DNA from: Pseudeuparius sepicola
Taxonomy: Eukaryota > Arthropoda > Insecta > Coleoptera > Anthribidae
Length of the DNA: 64,000 bases
Direction of reading: 5' to 3'
NCBI GenBank assembly: GCA_963920635.1
Contig: OY987303.1
Location: 49,227,223-49,291,222 of the forward strand
The notes under the pieces were generated by a model. It did no database searches. It was not told where the DNA came from and saw only the letters and a list, made by a program, of their open reading frames with translations. Positions 24,492-35,320 of the stretch are shown here, piece after piece. The position numbers and the translations under genes are program-made. Position 1 is the first letter of the stretch. Every line of letters starts with the position of its first letter.

Positions 24492-24710
24492 TTACCGCAA
24501 TAAATCCAAATTAACTTTTTGAAGACATCCATAAAGAGTTTTTACAAATCCTGGGGCACATTTGTCCGACTTTATAATGTTTGCCTCTTGAAACGTTTTC
24601 GTTTCCAATTGTTTTTCGAAGAACTCACTGTACGTCATAGTTTGGCTGTCTATTTGAGAAACGAGTAGAAATATTAAAATCAGGGAGCAACGGATTGTAC
24701 ACAAATCCAT
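24492..24710 (-). CDS. Small secreted peptide with C-terminal cysteine pair (paralog 3)
   Basis: A 72-residue frame starts at the ATG at 24710 (MDLCTIRCSLILIFLLVSQI). A longer version would need a GTG start and is rejected. The signal peptide ends about residue 23. The mature peptide begins QTMTYSEFFEKQ, sharing the Y-x-x-F-F pattern with the gene at 27375-27587, and ends with CAPGFVKTLYGC plus a short tail. The stop codon lies in CGGTAAGG, which is also a good splice donor, so the last residues may come from another exon. If spliced there, the tail LLR would change. A TATA-like CGTATAATTT lies about 70 bases upstream. Secretion inferred; function unknown. Confidence 0.65.
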   Translation of the reverse strand: MDLCTIRCSLILIFLLVSQIDSQTMTYSEFFEKQLETKTFQEANIIKSDKCAPGFVKTLYGCLQKVNLDLLR

Positions 24711-25839
24711 TACTACGGACTGATCCAGTACACCATCACACCTAAGGACTAAACACACTAAAGACCAAAATTATACGAGACTGGTGTGACCAGTTTCTTG
24801 TTATTTAGATTGAGAGTATAATGAGTATTCATTAAAATCGAATAGATTTCCATACATATGTATGAATGTTTTTAAAAAGTTTAAAGTTTACTTATAACCG
24901 AGGTGTGTATCTACACGCTGACTTTCAGCCTCAGTACCTATTTATGTTTATGTATTTATTAAAACAATGTGAAGGGTAAAATATACCTTTGTTTTAAAGA
25001 TGCGAAAAAACATTATTAGGGAATGGTTTTAAGAATTAAAACCCATAGATAATATACAGTGCGTTAACTTATACTATTGAAATTTTATACAAATGGCTTT
25101 GAACTATGGCCAATTCGATGGGACTATCCATTTCATTCTTTAAAAAATGCCTAATATAGTTTTGTATTTTTTGGGTGCCTTCTTTTAATAACAGTAGGCC
25201 ATGGATTAGGAGTATACTTAATATAGAGCCCTTAGAGTAAGTTGAAAAAAGTTTTTTGAAAATCGGTCCATCTTTCGAAAAATACTGGACTTACTGGACT
25301 TTTCGGATATTTTATTACTTTATCGTATTGTTTACACTAAATAAATTTTGATAAAATGCTAAAGATAAAAGTTATATAGAAAAAGAGGCTATCTAATAAA
25401 AAAAATGTTTGTTAGTTAAGTAGAAATTATGGCGATGCTAAACGTTAATTTTGTCAAAGTTTCTTACATTTCTCTCAATTTTGTATTTTCTTTCAAAGGC
25501 TCTAGAAACATTTTATTCTTTTTTCGTTTGTACAAAATACTCATGGGTCATCAAGTTTGAATGACCCTGTACCTGTAAAAATATAGTTTCATTAGAAACA
25601 TGATAAAAAATCGAGTAAGCCGATATATTTGAAAACAAAGTCAATTACAATTATTAGAAATAGTTATCTGTTCATCATGTTGCTTAGGGTAGGTATTTAT
25701 TACTACTATTCTCTTAGAAGAATCTACTACGTAATAGATTCTTCTATGCTATTATATTATTAATAAGATGATAACACTTTCACGTTCCCAATAGGTTTTT
25801 ACAAAAAGAAAGTTAACGTACTTCATGGTACTAAAATAC
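24711..25839. other. No gene recognised
   Basis: AT-rich. One solitary right end (ATGACCCTGTACC) lies near 25560, without a left partner in view. Confidence 0.45.
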
Positions 25840-25930
25840 TCAGCATCTGGTAGTATCATACCATCTCGGCATCTGGTATCATAACATACCAGCATCCATG
25901 CTGGTAGGATATTACCAGATGCCGAAATTT
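25840..25930. repeat. Compound palindrome around CCAGCATCCATGCTGG
   Basis: GCATCTGGTA-type motifs repeat in both orientations around a perfect palindrome CCAGCATCCATGCTGG. A related TACCAGATGCCGAAATT occurs again near 26363. Origin unknown. Confidence 0.6.
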
Positions 25931-26395
25931 TCATCAACAAGGATCAACAAAAATAGGGCTCCCGGCCAGATCCTTGTTGATGTCCACGAAGATGGAAAAT
26001 GCAGTGCTGAATGACCAATGAGTCTGTTTCCTGTGTTACTTCTTCTTCACATTTTATTTCGTTGTTTTCTGGATTCAACATCATCCTAACTTCTTCTTGT
26101 TGGTGTTTACTATGTTTTGTGAAATTTCGGCTCTGGTACTATCAGCTTGATACTAGATGGCACCACTGGTTGGTTTTCTCAATTCCAAGTGAAAGTTACA
26201 CTATCACAACTGCTACCTTTTCGGGTTGAGTCGTTTGAGAGGGTTATGGCTGCCGTGATGAAGCTAATAAAGGGAACCCAGCTGTCATAGTCTACCTTCT
26301 CGAACTATTCAAATGTGAAACACAGGCACATCCATTAGACCTTGATGGATGCCGGTATGAGATTACCAGATGCCGAAATTCTTTATTCTCATGAA

Positions 26396-27373
26396 GCCGT
26401 TCACTTTCTTTTTGTAAAAAAACTATTATAAATATTTATGTTAGATAGGTCCAGGTACTTATTACTAGTGTAGGTAGTTAGTTTTTTCTAAGTGTAATTT
26501 TTTCGCAAATGAGAAAAAAATTTGCTCGCACGCGTCCTAGGCGTGTACCACGATCACGTGAGTGAAAAATTGCACACAGATTTTTTCTAAATCGGTATAA
26601 AGTAGGTAGGTACATACAAAAACAATGAAGGCAAGGCATTGGCGCTTTAAAGATAACCTAACAAAACTGACAACACGCACAACAATGAAAGCAGTTACCA
26701 GATACCTGGCAACAAATTATCAGCAAAGCTTTTTTTGAAGAAAAAAATAAGAACTATAACTTTTCCCTCACTTTCGTTGTTAAAAAACAAAAATTTTAGG
26801 AACTTACTTGATTATTGAAAGTGCTACTGTTTTTAAAAAAGGTTATGTATTGATATAGGTACCCGCTTACCGATAAAAATCTTGCCGTTCACTTTCTTTT
26901 TGTAAAAAAACTATTATAAATATTTATGTTAGATAGGTCCAGGTACTTATTACTAGTGTAGGTAGTTAGTTTTTTCTAAGTGTAATTTTTTCGCAAATGA
27001 GAAAAAAATTTGCTCGCACGCGTCCTAGGCGTGTACCACGATCACGTGAGTGAAAAATTGCACACAGATTTTTTCTAAATCGGTATAAAGTAGGTAGGTA
27101 CATACAAAAACAATGAAGGCAAGGCATTGGCGCTTTAAAGATAACCTAACAAAACTGACAACACGCACAACAATGAAAGCAGTTACCAGATACCTGGCAA
27201 CAAATTATCAGCAAAGCTTTTTTTGAAGAAAAAAAATAAGAACTATAACTTTTCCCTCACTTTCGTTGTTAAAAAACAAAAATTTTAGGAACTTACTTGA
27301 TTATTGAAAGTGCTACTGTTTTTAAAAAAGGTTATGTATTGATATAGGTACCCGCTTACCGATAAAAATCTTG
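26396..27373. repeat. Two-unit 488-bp tandem duplication
   Basis: The 488-bp units at 26396-26883 and 26884-27373 are almost identical, differing by an A-run length and very few bases. The right unit ends exactly at the 3' end of the peptide gene at 27375-27587 and includes its presumed 3'UTR donor (TATCG/GTAAGC). The unit contains CACGATCACGTGAGTG and TACCAGATACCTGG but no coding frame. Confidence 0.92.
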
Positions 27374-27374
27374 C

Positions 27375-27587
27375 TCACCAACTAAATTTCCTAATACACT
27401 TTCCGTTGACAAAGACATAGCCAGTATTACAGCGGGAGACCCTGAAGATGTGCACTCTATTGATATTCTGGGTGTTGCTTTCTTCGACCTTTTGTTTGGT
27501 AAAAAAATCCGCGTAGCTGAGTTCACTACTACTGTCAATGGGAAATACAAATAGTGACAAAAGGAATAAAATATAGCACGGACTCAT
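27375..27587 (-). CDS. Small secreted peptide with C-terminal cysteine pair (paralog 4)
   Basis: A 70-residue frame from the ATG at 27587 starts MSPCYILFLLSLFVFPIDSS, a clear signal peptide. The mature part begins SELSYADFFTKQK, close to TYSEFFEKQ of paralog 3, and ends CNTGYVFVNGKCIRKFSW. The cysteine-pair motif is nearly that of paralogs 1 and 2 (GYVxVNGxC). The stop overlaps TTGGTGAGC, and GTAAGC follows 22 bases later, so a 3'UTR or near-stop intron is likely. About 45 bases upstream of the ATG is AAGATAAGC, a GATA site. The 488-bp tandem duplication starts directly after the stop. Function unknown. Confidence 0.75.
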   Translation of the reverse strand: MSPCYILFLLSLFVFPIDSSSELSYADFFTKQKVEESNTQNINRVHIFRVSRCNTGYVFVNGKCIRKFSW

Positions 27588-28135
27588 TTTGGCTTCGCTG
27601 ATGTTTGTTTCTCAGCTTATCTTGCACATTTCGCCACACACCCATTCGCGATAAGAACGCTTAGTCGTCATAAAAATACAGTTGGCCTAACATTAAGCAT
27701 ACGCTCGGCAAATGGTCAGTCGAAAAATCTTGTGTGCTTCCCGAAATTTAGGAGAATTAAGTACACTTTCTTATCAGTAATGGAAAATAAAATTTGATGT
27801 GCCCTAGGCAATGTATATCCACGGTTAGAGTGGACAAGATGAAAAGCTTTTTTATTAACACGCCTATAATACATAGCTTGACTTGTATGTAAATTTGTAA
27901 ACAAATCTAGCAAATAGATTTTCACCCACATTACTTATCGCATCGTTCTGAAATTTTGCAAAACTTCTTCTCTGATGACAGCACAATATAAGACTAAACA
28001 CTTAACAAATAAAATTAAAATATAATTAATAGTTTAGAAATAGTTATTTACATTGCAAGATACGTCCACTTTTTGGCCTCGGAGGTTGTTCAAGGACCAA
28101 GGCCGAGGTCCTTAAAAGCCTCATTTCGTATATGA
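27588..28135. other. Presumed upstream region of paralog 4; otherwise empty
   Basis: The GATA site near 27630 is the only feature noticed. No other gene recognised. Confidence 0.4.
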
Positions 28136-28742
28136 GGGAGGTTCGAAAATATGAAAAAGGCCCAAGAGTAAAGTAGGTACCTACCCTTATTTTTAATTTT
28201 AGAAAAAAACATGTATTAGGAAAAGTTATTTAGAATTGATAGATAAGCCCAAAAATGGAGTTTCAAGTTTCTACTCCAAAAAACACTTTTAAGCATTTTT
28301 TGCATAGAAAATAAAACCACTTTATTTGATTATGCAGAGAGGATTTATCATTTAAAAACGTGCGTTCCATAATTTCTAACAGTAATTATAGCTCCTGTAA
28401 AATAGAAACGAAAAAATACTAATTTTTTGGTGCAAACCTTGTTTTATTTCCAAGTTCATAAACTAATCCTAGTTTTTATTTCGCTCACGTTTAATAATGA
28501 TAAATCCTCTCTGAAATCGGGCTGACATATCAAATAAAGTGGTTTTATTTTCTATACAGGGTAAATCATAAAAAAATACTGAAAAAGTGTTTTATGGAAT
28601 AAAAATTTGAAACGGCATTTTTAGGCTAACCTTTCAATTCTAAACAACTTTTGGTAATACATGTTTTCTCTAAATTTAAAAATAAGGGTTTTTTACTCTT
28701 GAGACTTTTTCATATTTTCGAACCTTGCGGGAATCCACAAAC
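28136..28742. mobile_element. Foldback element
   Basis: Arms of about 200 bp are complementary: GGTTCGAAAATATGAAAAAG at the left matches the complement of CTTTTTCATATTTTCGAACC at the right, and AAAATAAAACCACTTTATTT is mirrored nearer the centre. No coding frame. Confidence 0.7.
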
Positions 28743-30069
28743 TTCTATCAAGAATAAAATTTTCTGATAAATGTAAAATGAAAAAAATCCCATATGGTGC
28801 TTTCTTTCAGCCGGTCACTGTACATATCATTTAATATTACTACTACCTATATATTAACATAAAAAATAAAGTTGGACCACCCTGTATAAAATATGTAAAT
28901 TATCTACCTTTATAAGTCGACCCAAACTGTCTAAATCCATTCCTGAATCAAGAGTAAAAAAGTCAAAGTGTACATCTGCATATTGCTCAAACTAAATTCC
29001 ATAGGGAAGAAATTTGGGCCAAATTTCAATAAAAAAACTCAGAATCTATTTATAAAATTCATTTTGAACACACTCCATTTTGAAAAGTAGCAGAAGAAAA
29101 ATCACATTACTTTTGTCCAAAGAATCTGTGATTACTGTGTACAGGTTCTTTTTAAATTATGGTGCCAACGTAATATGACACGTAGAAAATGAAGTTTTTT
29201 AGGACTCATCTCATCTACTATTCCGGACGAGGCGTTCATGATTCGTCCTGAAAAACTTCATTTTAGGTACTTGTAACAAAAATAACTATTTTACAATTTT
29301 TTTGCGACTGGAAACAAGGATGAAATTAAATGTTAAGATCAAATTTCCTATGGCCTGACGTCATGCCCCTAAAACGCCGATTGATTCAATTTTAGCGTTG
29401 ATGTCAACGTCCTGCTACTGTATCTGGTTCTTACGTTTTTGAGTCCTTAAAAAAATTTGATAGGTACTTATTTCAAATTTTCGATGGATGACAAACAGCC
29501 GAGTTCAATATAATATTGTAATACATTAATATTGGATCAGTCATAATTCTGACAAGAGAGCAAGTCGGTATGTACTCTCATTGATCCAAAATGTGCCGAG
29601 AAGCAACTATAACATATAAAAGAAACCCCAACATAACGTATAACAACTTGACAATAATTATTTAGAAGGAGCTCATTAGGAGTACTCGTAGATACCCCCA
29701 TAATCAACAGTTCTTTGCACTTGGGACGGATGGCAATTTTTATTACCCAGAGCCGACTCGTTCCGCAATAGAAACTCGAATAGCATTTGCTGAAGTACCT
29801 AGTACGAAAGCCCCTATAAAGACCCGGAGTAACCCAATGAGTGTAGAAGTCACAGTTAAAGCTATTAAAGTGTTAAAATAAATCACATTTTGCCCAGCGC
29901 TCTACAGGTCAATTTGAAACCATATTGTGCTGTCGAAGCAGGCTACAACTTCTCATAACAGAAACATAATCAGGAAAGAAATTTTCATAACACTGAGAAT
30001 GCGTAAGGATTTTTAAACACTAGGTAGTGATATTATCCAGTACGGTATAGACTTACATGATAGTAACTT
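28743..30069. other. No gene recognised; truncated element ends
   Basis: A right end AGCCGGTCACTGTA lies near 28809 and ACCACCCTGTATAA near 28876. A block near 29160-29290 (GTGCCAACGTAATATGACA, AACTTCATTTTAGGTAC) recurs partly near 35190 and 36400. Confidence 0.4.
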
Positions 30070-30270
30070 TTAGTAGATAGGCCTACACATTCCAGGGAAG
30101 AGCTGCACTGTATTACCAGGGCAATTTTCTTTCGTTCTCATAATATTCGCACTTTCTATCACTTCTTCTATCATGTGGAAAAGTTGGTCATATGTCATCC
30201 ACTCACTACTGGAACTGCCGAAAAGCAGCATGGCCATTGTAAGATATAAAAGCACTCGAGAGTTCATCAT
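30070..30270 (-). CDS. Small secreted peptide with C-terminal cysteine pair (paralog 5, divergent)
   Basis: A 66-residue frame starts at two adjacent ATGs (30270 and 30267); the family norm does not decide between them. A signal peptide (NSRVLLYLTMAMLLFGSSSS) is followed by EWMTYDQLFHMIEE, matching the T-Y-x-x-[FL]-F pattern, and the frame ends CPGNTVQLFPGMCRPIY. The Cys pair and nearby glycine are conserved, while the loop differs. A strong donor, CAT/GTAAGT, lies about 17 bases after the stop, again placing an intron in the 3'UTR. TTTAAATATATAAG just upstream could be the TATA region but is close to the ATG. Function unknown. Confidence 0.6.
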   Translation of the reverse strand: MMNSRVLLYLTMAMLLFGSSSSEWMTYDQLFHMIEEVIESANIMRTKENCPGNTVQLFPGMCRPIY

Positions 30271-30287
30271 AAAAGCAAGCGCCGCAC

Positions 30288-30536
30288 TTATATATTTAAA
30301 GTGTTCCAACAAAAATCTAGACAAATACTAAACTGATATCGAGATAAAACCTTGTATTGCTTGTAGATAGTAGGTATTGATGATGTATACTTTATTATGT
30401 CATCGAGATTTCCCAAATAGATATGCAAACAATAATTATTACATCCGGCATAGTATAGGTATTCACAGTATGAATTCTGCGAACCTAAAAGTATTACAAA
30501 AGTTGAAATCAAAATTATGTGAAATGGAATGATCAT
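30288..30536 (-). CDS. Candidate secreted peptide, unrelated sequence
   Basis: A frame of about 82 residues begins at the ATG at 30536 with MIIPFHIILISTFVILLGSQ, a good signal peptide. The mature part starts EYLYYAGCNNYC and has several cysteines but no C-x2-G-x-C ending. Upstream, TATAATATGAGCTTATCT combines a TATA-like element with a reversed GATA site, as in the peptide cluster. It lies immediately upstream of paralog 5 on the same strand. The true 3' end is uncertain because a weak donor (CAAG/GTTTTA) may truncate it. No family assigned; it could be spurious. Confidence 0.35.
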   Translation of the reverse strand: MIIPFHIILISTFVILLGSQNSYCEYLYYAGCNNYCLHIYLGNLDDIIKYTSSIPTIYKQYKVLSRYQFSICLDFCWNTLNI

Positions 30537-31183
30537 CAAAAAGATAAGCTCATATTATAATGCTTGTCATCTTCAGTCTTTAGTACAGGCTAAGTGACAT
30601 ATTTCGATATAATCAGCCTGCTTTATTGATTTTTGCACTTCGAGCATCTTGGAACAAAAAATTAAACCTACTTTTACTCTTGTAAAAGACAATTAAAAAA
30701 TTAGAGTTGAAATTTGAAAATCTGGAGTACAGCCTTGCTTGTTTGGAAACTAATTTGTGGCATAATTTTCGTTTCGTAAAATCACGCATGCCCTGGAAAT
30801 TAAAAAAAAAAACTAAGTTATTTTTCATAGAGCAGTACATAATTATCCTTTTTATAGATTTTACGACAAAATGATATTAAGAAAACTTGTACAGAATAAA
30901 ACACTGTATGCAATATTTCAAAAGCCTAGGTCTACTTTGTTTTTTTTGTTGTTAAACAATAGCAATTTTAAAACTACTGCAATTTTTCACACCTACTTAG
31001 TTTTTCGTCATAAACAAATTTATTTAAGAACATTTTGACGTTTTAGCTAGAGAAAGGGCACTTTTCTAAAAAAGATGTCCTTTTTGTATGTTTTACGACA
31101 AAATGTTATTGAGAAACTGAGTAAGTGTCCATAACTTTTCTTTTTTTTTTTTCACCCTTTTTTTAGAAAAGTGCCCTAAAAAA

Positions 31184-31243
31184 GGCAGCGTAAAATTAAA
31201 TCTCTCTTCACTTGGTGAAGAGGTGATTTAATTTTACGCTGCC
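31184..31243. repeat. Near-perfect 28-bp hairpin
   Basis: GGCAGCGTAAAATTAAATC and a CTTCAC inner stem pair with their complement around a 3-base loop, with one mismatch/indel. The loop region is too short for a cloverleaf RNA. It may be a minimal foldback element. Confidence 0.8.
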
Positions 31244-31361
31244 TCCAACCTCCATATATGACTCCATCCATTTTCAGAAATTCAACTTTATATAATCAAA
31301 AGTTCAAATTTCAGATGTTGTCTAAAATAATAAATAATGATACCTACTTCTCTATTGAAAC

Positions 31362-33170
31362 ATGTTTATTTATTTATTTATTTATTTATTTACTTATTTA
31401 TCGACGGCAATGCCATTTTTGAACAATTTAAAAAAAACCTTAAAAAATCTTTTGTACATAAATAGAATTTCACTAGCTTAAAGTCACATTACAGTTACTG
31501 TAAAATCACAGAGAACATTTTAAAACAGACCTTCATGCCATAGTTAGTTGGGTGAAATGGAACATTGAAGGTCCTAACGTTTCTACCCCTTTTAACACCA
31601 ATATTGAAGGGAATCAACTCAAGCAGCTCAGGACACTTTATTTCATTATTAATCAATTTATGAAGAAAACACAGATCGGCAATCTTCCTTCTTGTTTGTA
31701 ATGTCTGCAGATTCAGCTCCAATCTTATGTCGTCATACTGGTATTCACCCCTTTGATAACCACAACGGTATGCAACAACTCTCAGAAATTTCTTCTGTAC
31801 CCTCTCTAATGCCTCGATGTGTACGCGATAACCAGGGGACCAGACAACAGAACAGTATTCCAACAATGACCTTACAAAGGAACAATATAGACTTTTGAAT
31901 GTCACAATTGAAAAGTCCGCAGATATGCGCTGTATAAATCCGAGGACCTTGTATGCCCTAGTAACCACACCATCAATGTGTTCACTGAATGTCATCCTCT
32001 GATCGAAGATGATTCCAAGATCCTTCATCTTGGTGCAAAGTGGCAGCTGATTACCACCAAGGCTGTATTGAAAACTGAATGGCTCAGGCGAGCGAGTGAA
32101 TATTACTTTAAAGCACTTTGATATATTGACATGCATACGGTTAGCCTCGCACCAAAACAAAACCAAAACCCGGTCAAGGTCATGCTGAAACTCTAAAGCC
32201 CCATCAGCCGAGCCAATCGCTTTAAAAACCTTCAAATCATCTGCAAAAAGCAGACATGAACAGTGCTGGATACAGGGCACCAAATCTAGCAGGAAGAGCG
32301 AAAGTAAAATGGACCCACAGTGCGAACCCTGCGGTACCCCTGACGGCACTTGAATGGGATCCGATAAGGAACCACCACACTTGACGAACTGGACTCTGCT
32401 AGACAGGAAACTCTGAATCCAACTACCAAATGCACCACCGACACCCAGCACTTCAAGCTTAGCCATGAGCAGTGTGTGGTTAACTCGATCGAATGCCTTT
32501 GAGAAGTCCAAATAGGCAGAGTCAACCTGTCCACCCCCCTCGATATTGCAAGTAATGAAATTTCGATATAGAACAAGATTGGTTGCCATTGATCTTCCAT
32601 GAACAAAACCATGTTGTTCATTATTAATGATGTGTTTGAAATCCCATGATAGTCTCCGACACACTAGACCATCCAAAATTTTTGGAATGTCAGATTGGGA
32701 ACAAATTGCTCTGTAATTAGTAACCTTGCTCTTGTCCCCAGACTTAAATATGGGCTTCAAATAACAACGCTTCCAAAAGTCAGGAAAAACTCCCGCAGAA
32801 AGTGACATATTGAAAAGACTGTGAAGTGCAGAAGTTAGGGAAAATTGACATTTCTTTATAAAGTATGCAGGGATTCCATCAGGACCTGTAGAAAGCCGTA
32901 GGTAAAGGCAACGCAGCTATTGCATTAAAAACCTCAGTAATCTCAAAGCTGTAGTTACTAACAGAAACCATCTGACGCAGATCAAGTTGCGGTACCCGGC
33001 TAACGTCGTCTGGCACGTATACTGTGGAAAAAAATGAAGCAAACAAGTCCACCATTTCCGGGACACTATTACTCGCTTTACCTTCGTATTCAACAGTCAG
33101 TGGTAGACCGTGACTGCTCTTTACATCCCTGTTCATGTTTTCTTAAATTATTAACACCGTGGTCACCGTG
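31362..33170 (-). mobile_element. Jockey-like non-LTR retrotransposon, 5'-truncated
   Basis: On the minus strand the element runs from about 33170 to a 3' tail of TAAA repeats at 31362-31400 (microsatellite tail typical of several non-LTR clades). It contains reverse transcriptase but no endonuclease or ORF1, as expected for 5' truncation during target-primed reverse transcription. One frameshift near 32880 separates two pieces of the same protein. Confidence 0.85.
31495..33136 (-). pseudogene. Non-LTR reverse transcriptase, frameshifted
   Basis: The upstream piece (33136-32879) covers the linker before the RT domain (SHGLPLTVEYEGKASN, LFASFFSTVYVPDD). The long piece (32808-31495, 437 codons) holds the RT motifs in order: PIFKSGDKSKVTNYRAI, AYLDFSKAFDRVNH, SGVPQGSHCGSILLSLFLLDL shortened by usual variation, then the catalytic FADDLK. 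The C-terminal thumb and tail (RVQKKFLR, YDDIRLELNLQTLQTRR) are those of jockey-type elements of insects. The PQGS-H-x-G-x-L region has CGSILLS where family members usually have LGPLLFS-like residues, a sign of decay. A frameshift near 32880 breaks the protein, so it is inactive. Confidence 0.85.
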
Positions 33171-33230
33171 TACATCTGAGCTACCATTTTTTTATGCTGG
33201 TAATCTCCTTCTATTGACAAGCAGAATGTT

Positions 33231-33971
33231 TTCACTAGTAATCGCCCTAGTGCTTGAATTATTGCCGGAAATTTTTCGAGTACACGAATTTTCTTAAAAA
33301 ATTCGTGTTAGAGAAAAATTTCCGGATATTAATTCAAGAACGTGGGGGATTCGGTAAGAAAATTCCATACCTACACGTAAATTAAACGAAATTGTTATCA
33401 AAATTTTTGTCGGGTATCTAATTGTTACAATGCCACATTATAATAATGACATTTGTCAAAAAAAATTCCGCTGTAATCACCTCCTGCTGCTTAGAGCAAG
33501 TGAGAATATTTCCGGAAATTTTTTGAATTGCCATGACAACGAAGCAAAAAACGAGCCTCTGATTGGTCAAAAAATGTAGGTATGGAATTTTCACTAGTAA
33601 TCTCCCTAGTGCTTGAATTATTGCCGGAAATTTTTCGAGTACACGAATTTTCTTAAAAAAATTTCTTTTTCTTAAAAAATTCGTGTTAGAGAAAAATTTC
33701 CGGATATTAATTCAAGAACGTGGGGGATTCGGTAAGAAAATTCCATGCCTACACGTAAATTAAACGAAATTGTTATCAAAATTTTTGTCGGGTATCTAAT
33801 TGTTACAATGCCACATTATAATAATGACATTTGTCAAAAAAAAATCCGCTGTAATCACCTCCTGCTGCTTAGAGCAAGTGAGAATATTTCCGGAAATTTT
33901 TTGAATTGCCATGACAACGAAGCAAAAAACGAGCCTCTGATTGGTCAAAAAAGGTAGGTATGGAATTTTCA
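33231..33971. repeat. Tandem duplication of a 359-bp foldback-containing unit
   Basis: The unit beginning TTCACTAGTAAT occurs at 33231 and again at 33590. Each copy contains an inverted pair (TTGAATTATTGCCGGAAATT with its near complement TTTCCGGATATTAATTCAAG) and ends GATTGGTCAAAAAA(T/G)GTAGG. The second copy has a small insertion at the hairpin tip. Confidence 0.85.
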
Positions 33972-34054
33972 TAAACAATGACTTTTCGTTGAAAAGTCAA
34001 CAATAAAAAAATTTCTCGTCTTGTGAATCATATCCGTGGACACACTGTAGATAC

Positions 34055-34215
34055 CTCCCATCCGCTCACTGAGTGATTCGACAAATGGAAAACCAAAGTA
34101 AATACTGACAAAATCCAAGCCGCAAGTTTGTCGAAACTTCATCCAGCCATTCGTATCTGGCAGTCCAACTAGATAGCTCTCTCCAACATTTTCCAAACGT
34201 ACCGAACACCAGAAT
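34055..34215 (-). CDS. Possible C-type-lectin-like exon
   Basis: On the minus strand the 161-nt block is bounded by an acceptor-like CTCTCAG at 34216 and a donor-like GGAG/GTATCT at 34055. It encodes ESYLVGLPDTNGWMKFRQTC followed by GLDFVSIYFGFPFVESLS. This resembles the first part of insect C-type lectin domains (Y-x-[IV]-G-x-P-x(4)-W-x-K-x-x-Q-x-C-x(3)-x-[LF]-x-S-I). Carbohydrate-binding motifs would be in a later exon, which I did not find. It may be one exon of a larger gene or a pseudo-exon. Similarity is by eye only. Confidence 0.35.
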
Positions 34216-35320
34216 CTGAGAGCTATCAATATGTTCAAAGATATCTTATCCATGCCTCACAAAAGTTACTATCTCTGTACTGTATGTCCAGGTTTACAAA
34301 TCAGTCATTCGCTCAACCATGTCGTATAGCTTGGCAACACATGGCAAATTGTCACCACCAAAGCTTACAAGCCGTTCAAAACAAAGTCCTCAAAACAAAA
34401 AGATAACTTCAAAAAAGTTATGAGTATAAAACACATTGTGCTACCTCGCATGGGAATAAATTGTTGTTTGTTTTTACACGAAAGTGTTGAACTTCAGCGA
34501 CTAAAGGACTGCACCAAGTTTCATTTAAATTGCATACCTTCTGTCGAAGTTTTTGCGAAAAATATGTTTATGTCACCCTGTAACTTTTTTAATATGCATT
34601 TTCGGGCCCACGATATAGTAAACTTTTTGTTCAAAATGTCATTTTTTACCTGTCGTATTAAGTTGGCACCATTGGCAGGTCACAGGTGCTAATTGGTACA
34701 TCGCCAATAGTCAAATTAATCCTGATCGCCTGTTACCTTCCAACGAAACGACTTTATCAACTTTATCTAGAGGAAAACCTACTAAAATACAACTCATTCT
34801 AATCTCAGAGCTGCAAAAGAGAGTGGTTGAGAGGAAGTGTAATGGGAAATTGGAAAATTCGGCATTATTTTGATTAAAAAAGTGATTGAGGATGCCTACA
34901 AGTGGATTGACCCTAAAAACACACAAATAATGAACAGGACATTATGTTGTAAAATATTTACTTTGATTTGCATATCTATGTGGCAAACAGCAGTAAGAGT
35001 CTACAAAATACTATCCGTAGACTTTGTTTTTATTGACTGTTGAACATTGCAAACGAAACAAGTACCTTGACTTGATAACATTATGTTTTGAATAAAAGCA
35101 AGACTACAATTTTACAATTATTGGTATTTCTAAAGCATAGCTTACGCCTTGTCCGGAAACAGCAATGATTCTTCTTGAAAAACTTCAATTTAGGTACCTG
35201 TAACAAAAATAACTATTTTGGAGTGACTGTCCCATATTGTGTTGTAGAAAATATAATTAAAAAGGTCACTACTGAAATCCCATGTAACTTAGTTATTGTC
35301 AGAAAATATTTACAAATATA
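34216..35320. other. No gene recognised
   Basis: Several short frames but no domain. Fragments of dispersed repeats occur, including AACTTCAATTTAGGTACCTG near 35183, shared with 29260. Confidence 0.4.

Noticed and set aside
31692..31898. Plus-strand frame in the LINE region
   Set aside because: Antisense to the reverse transcriptase frame; no independent support.
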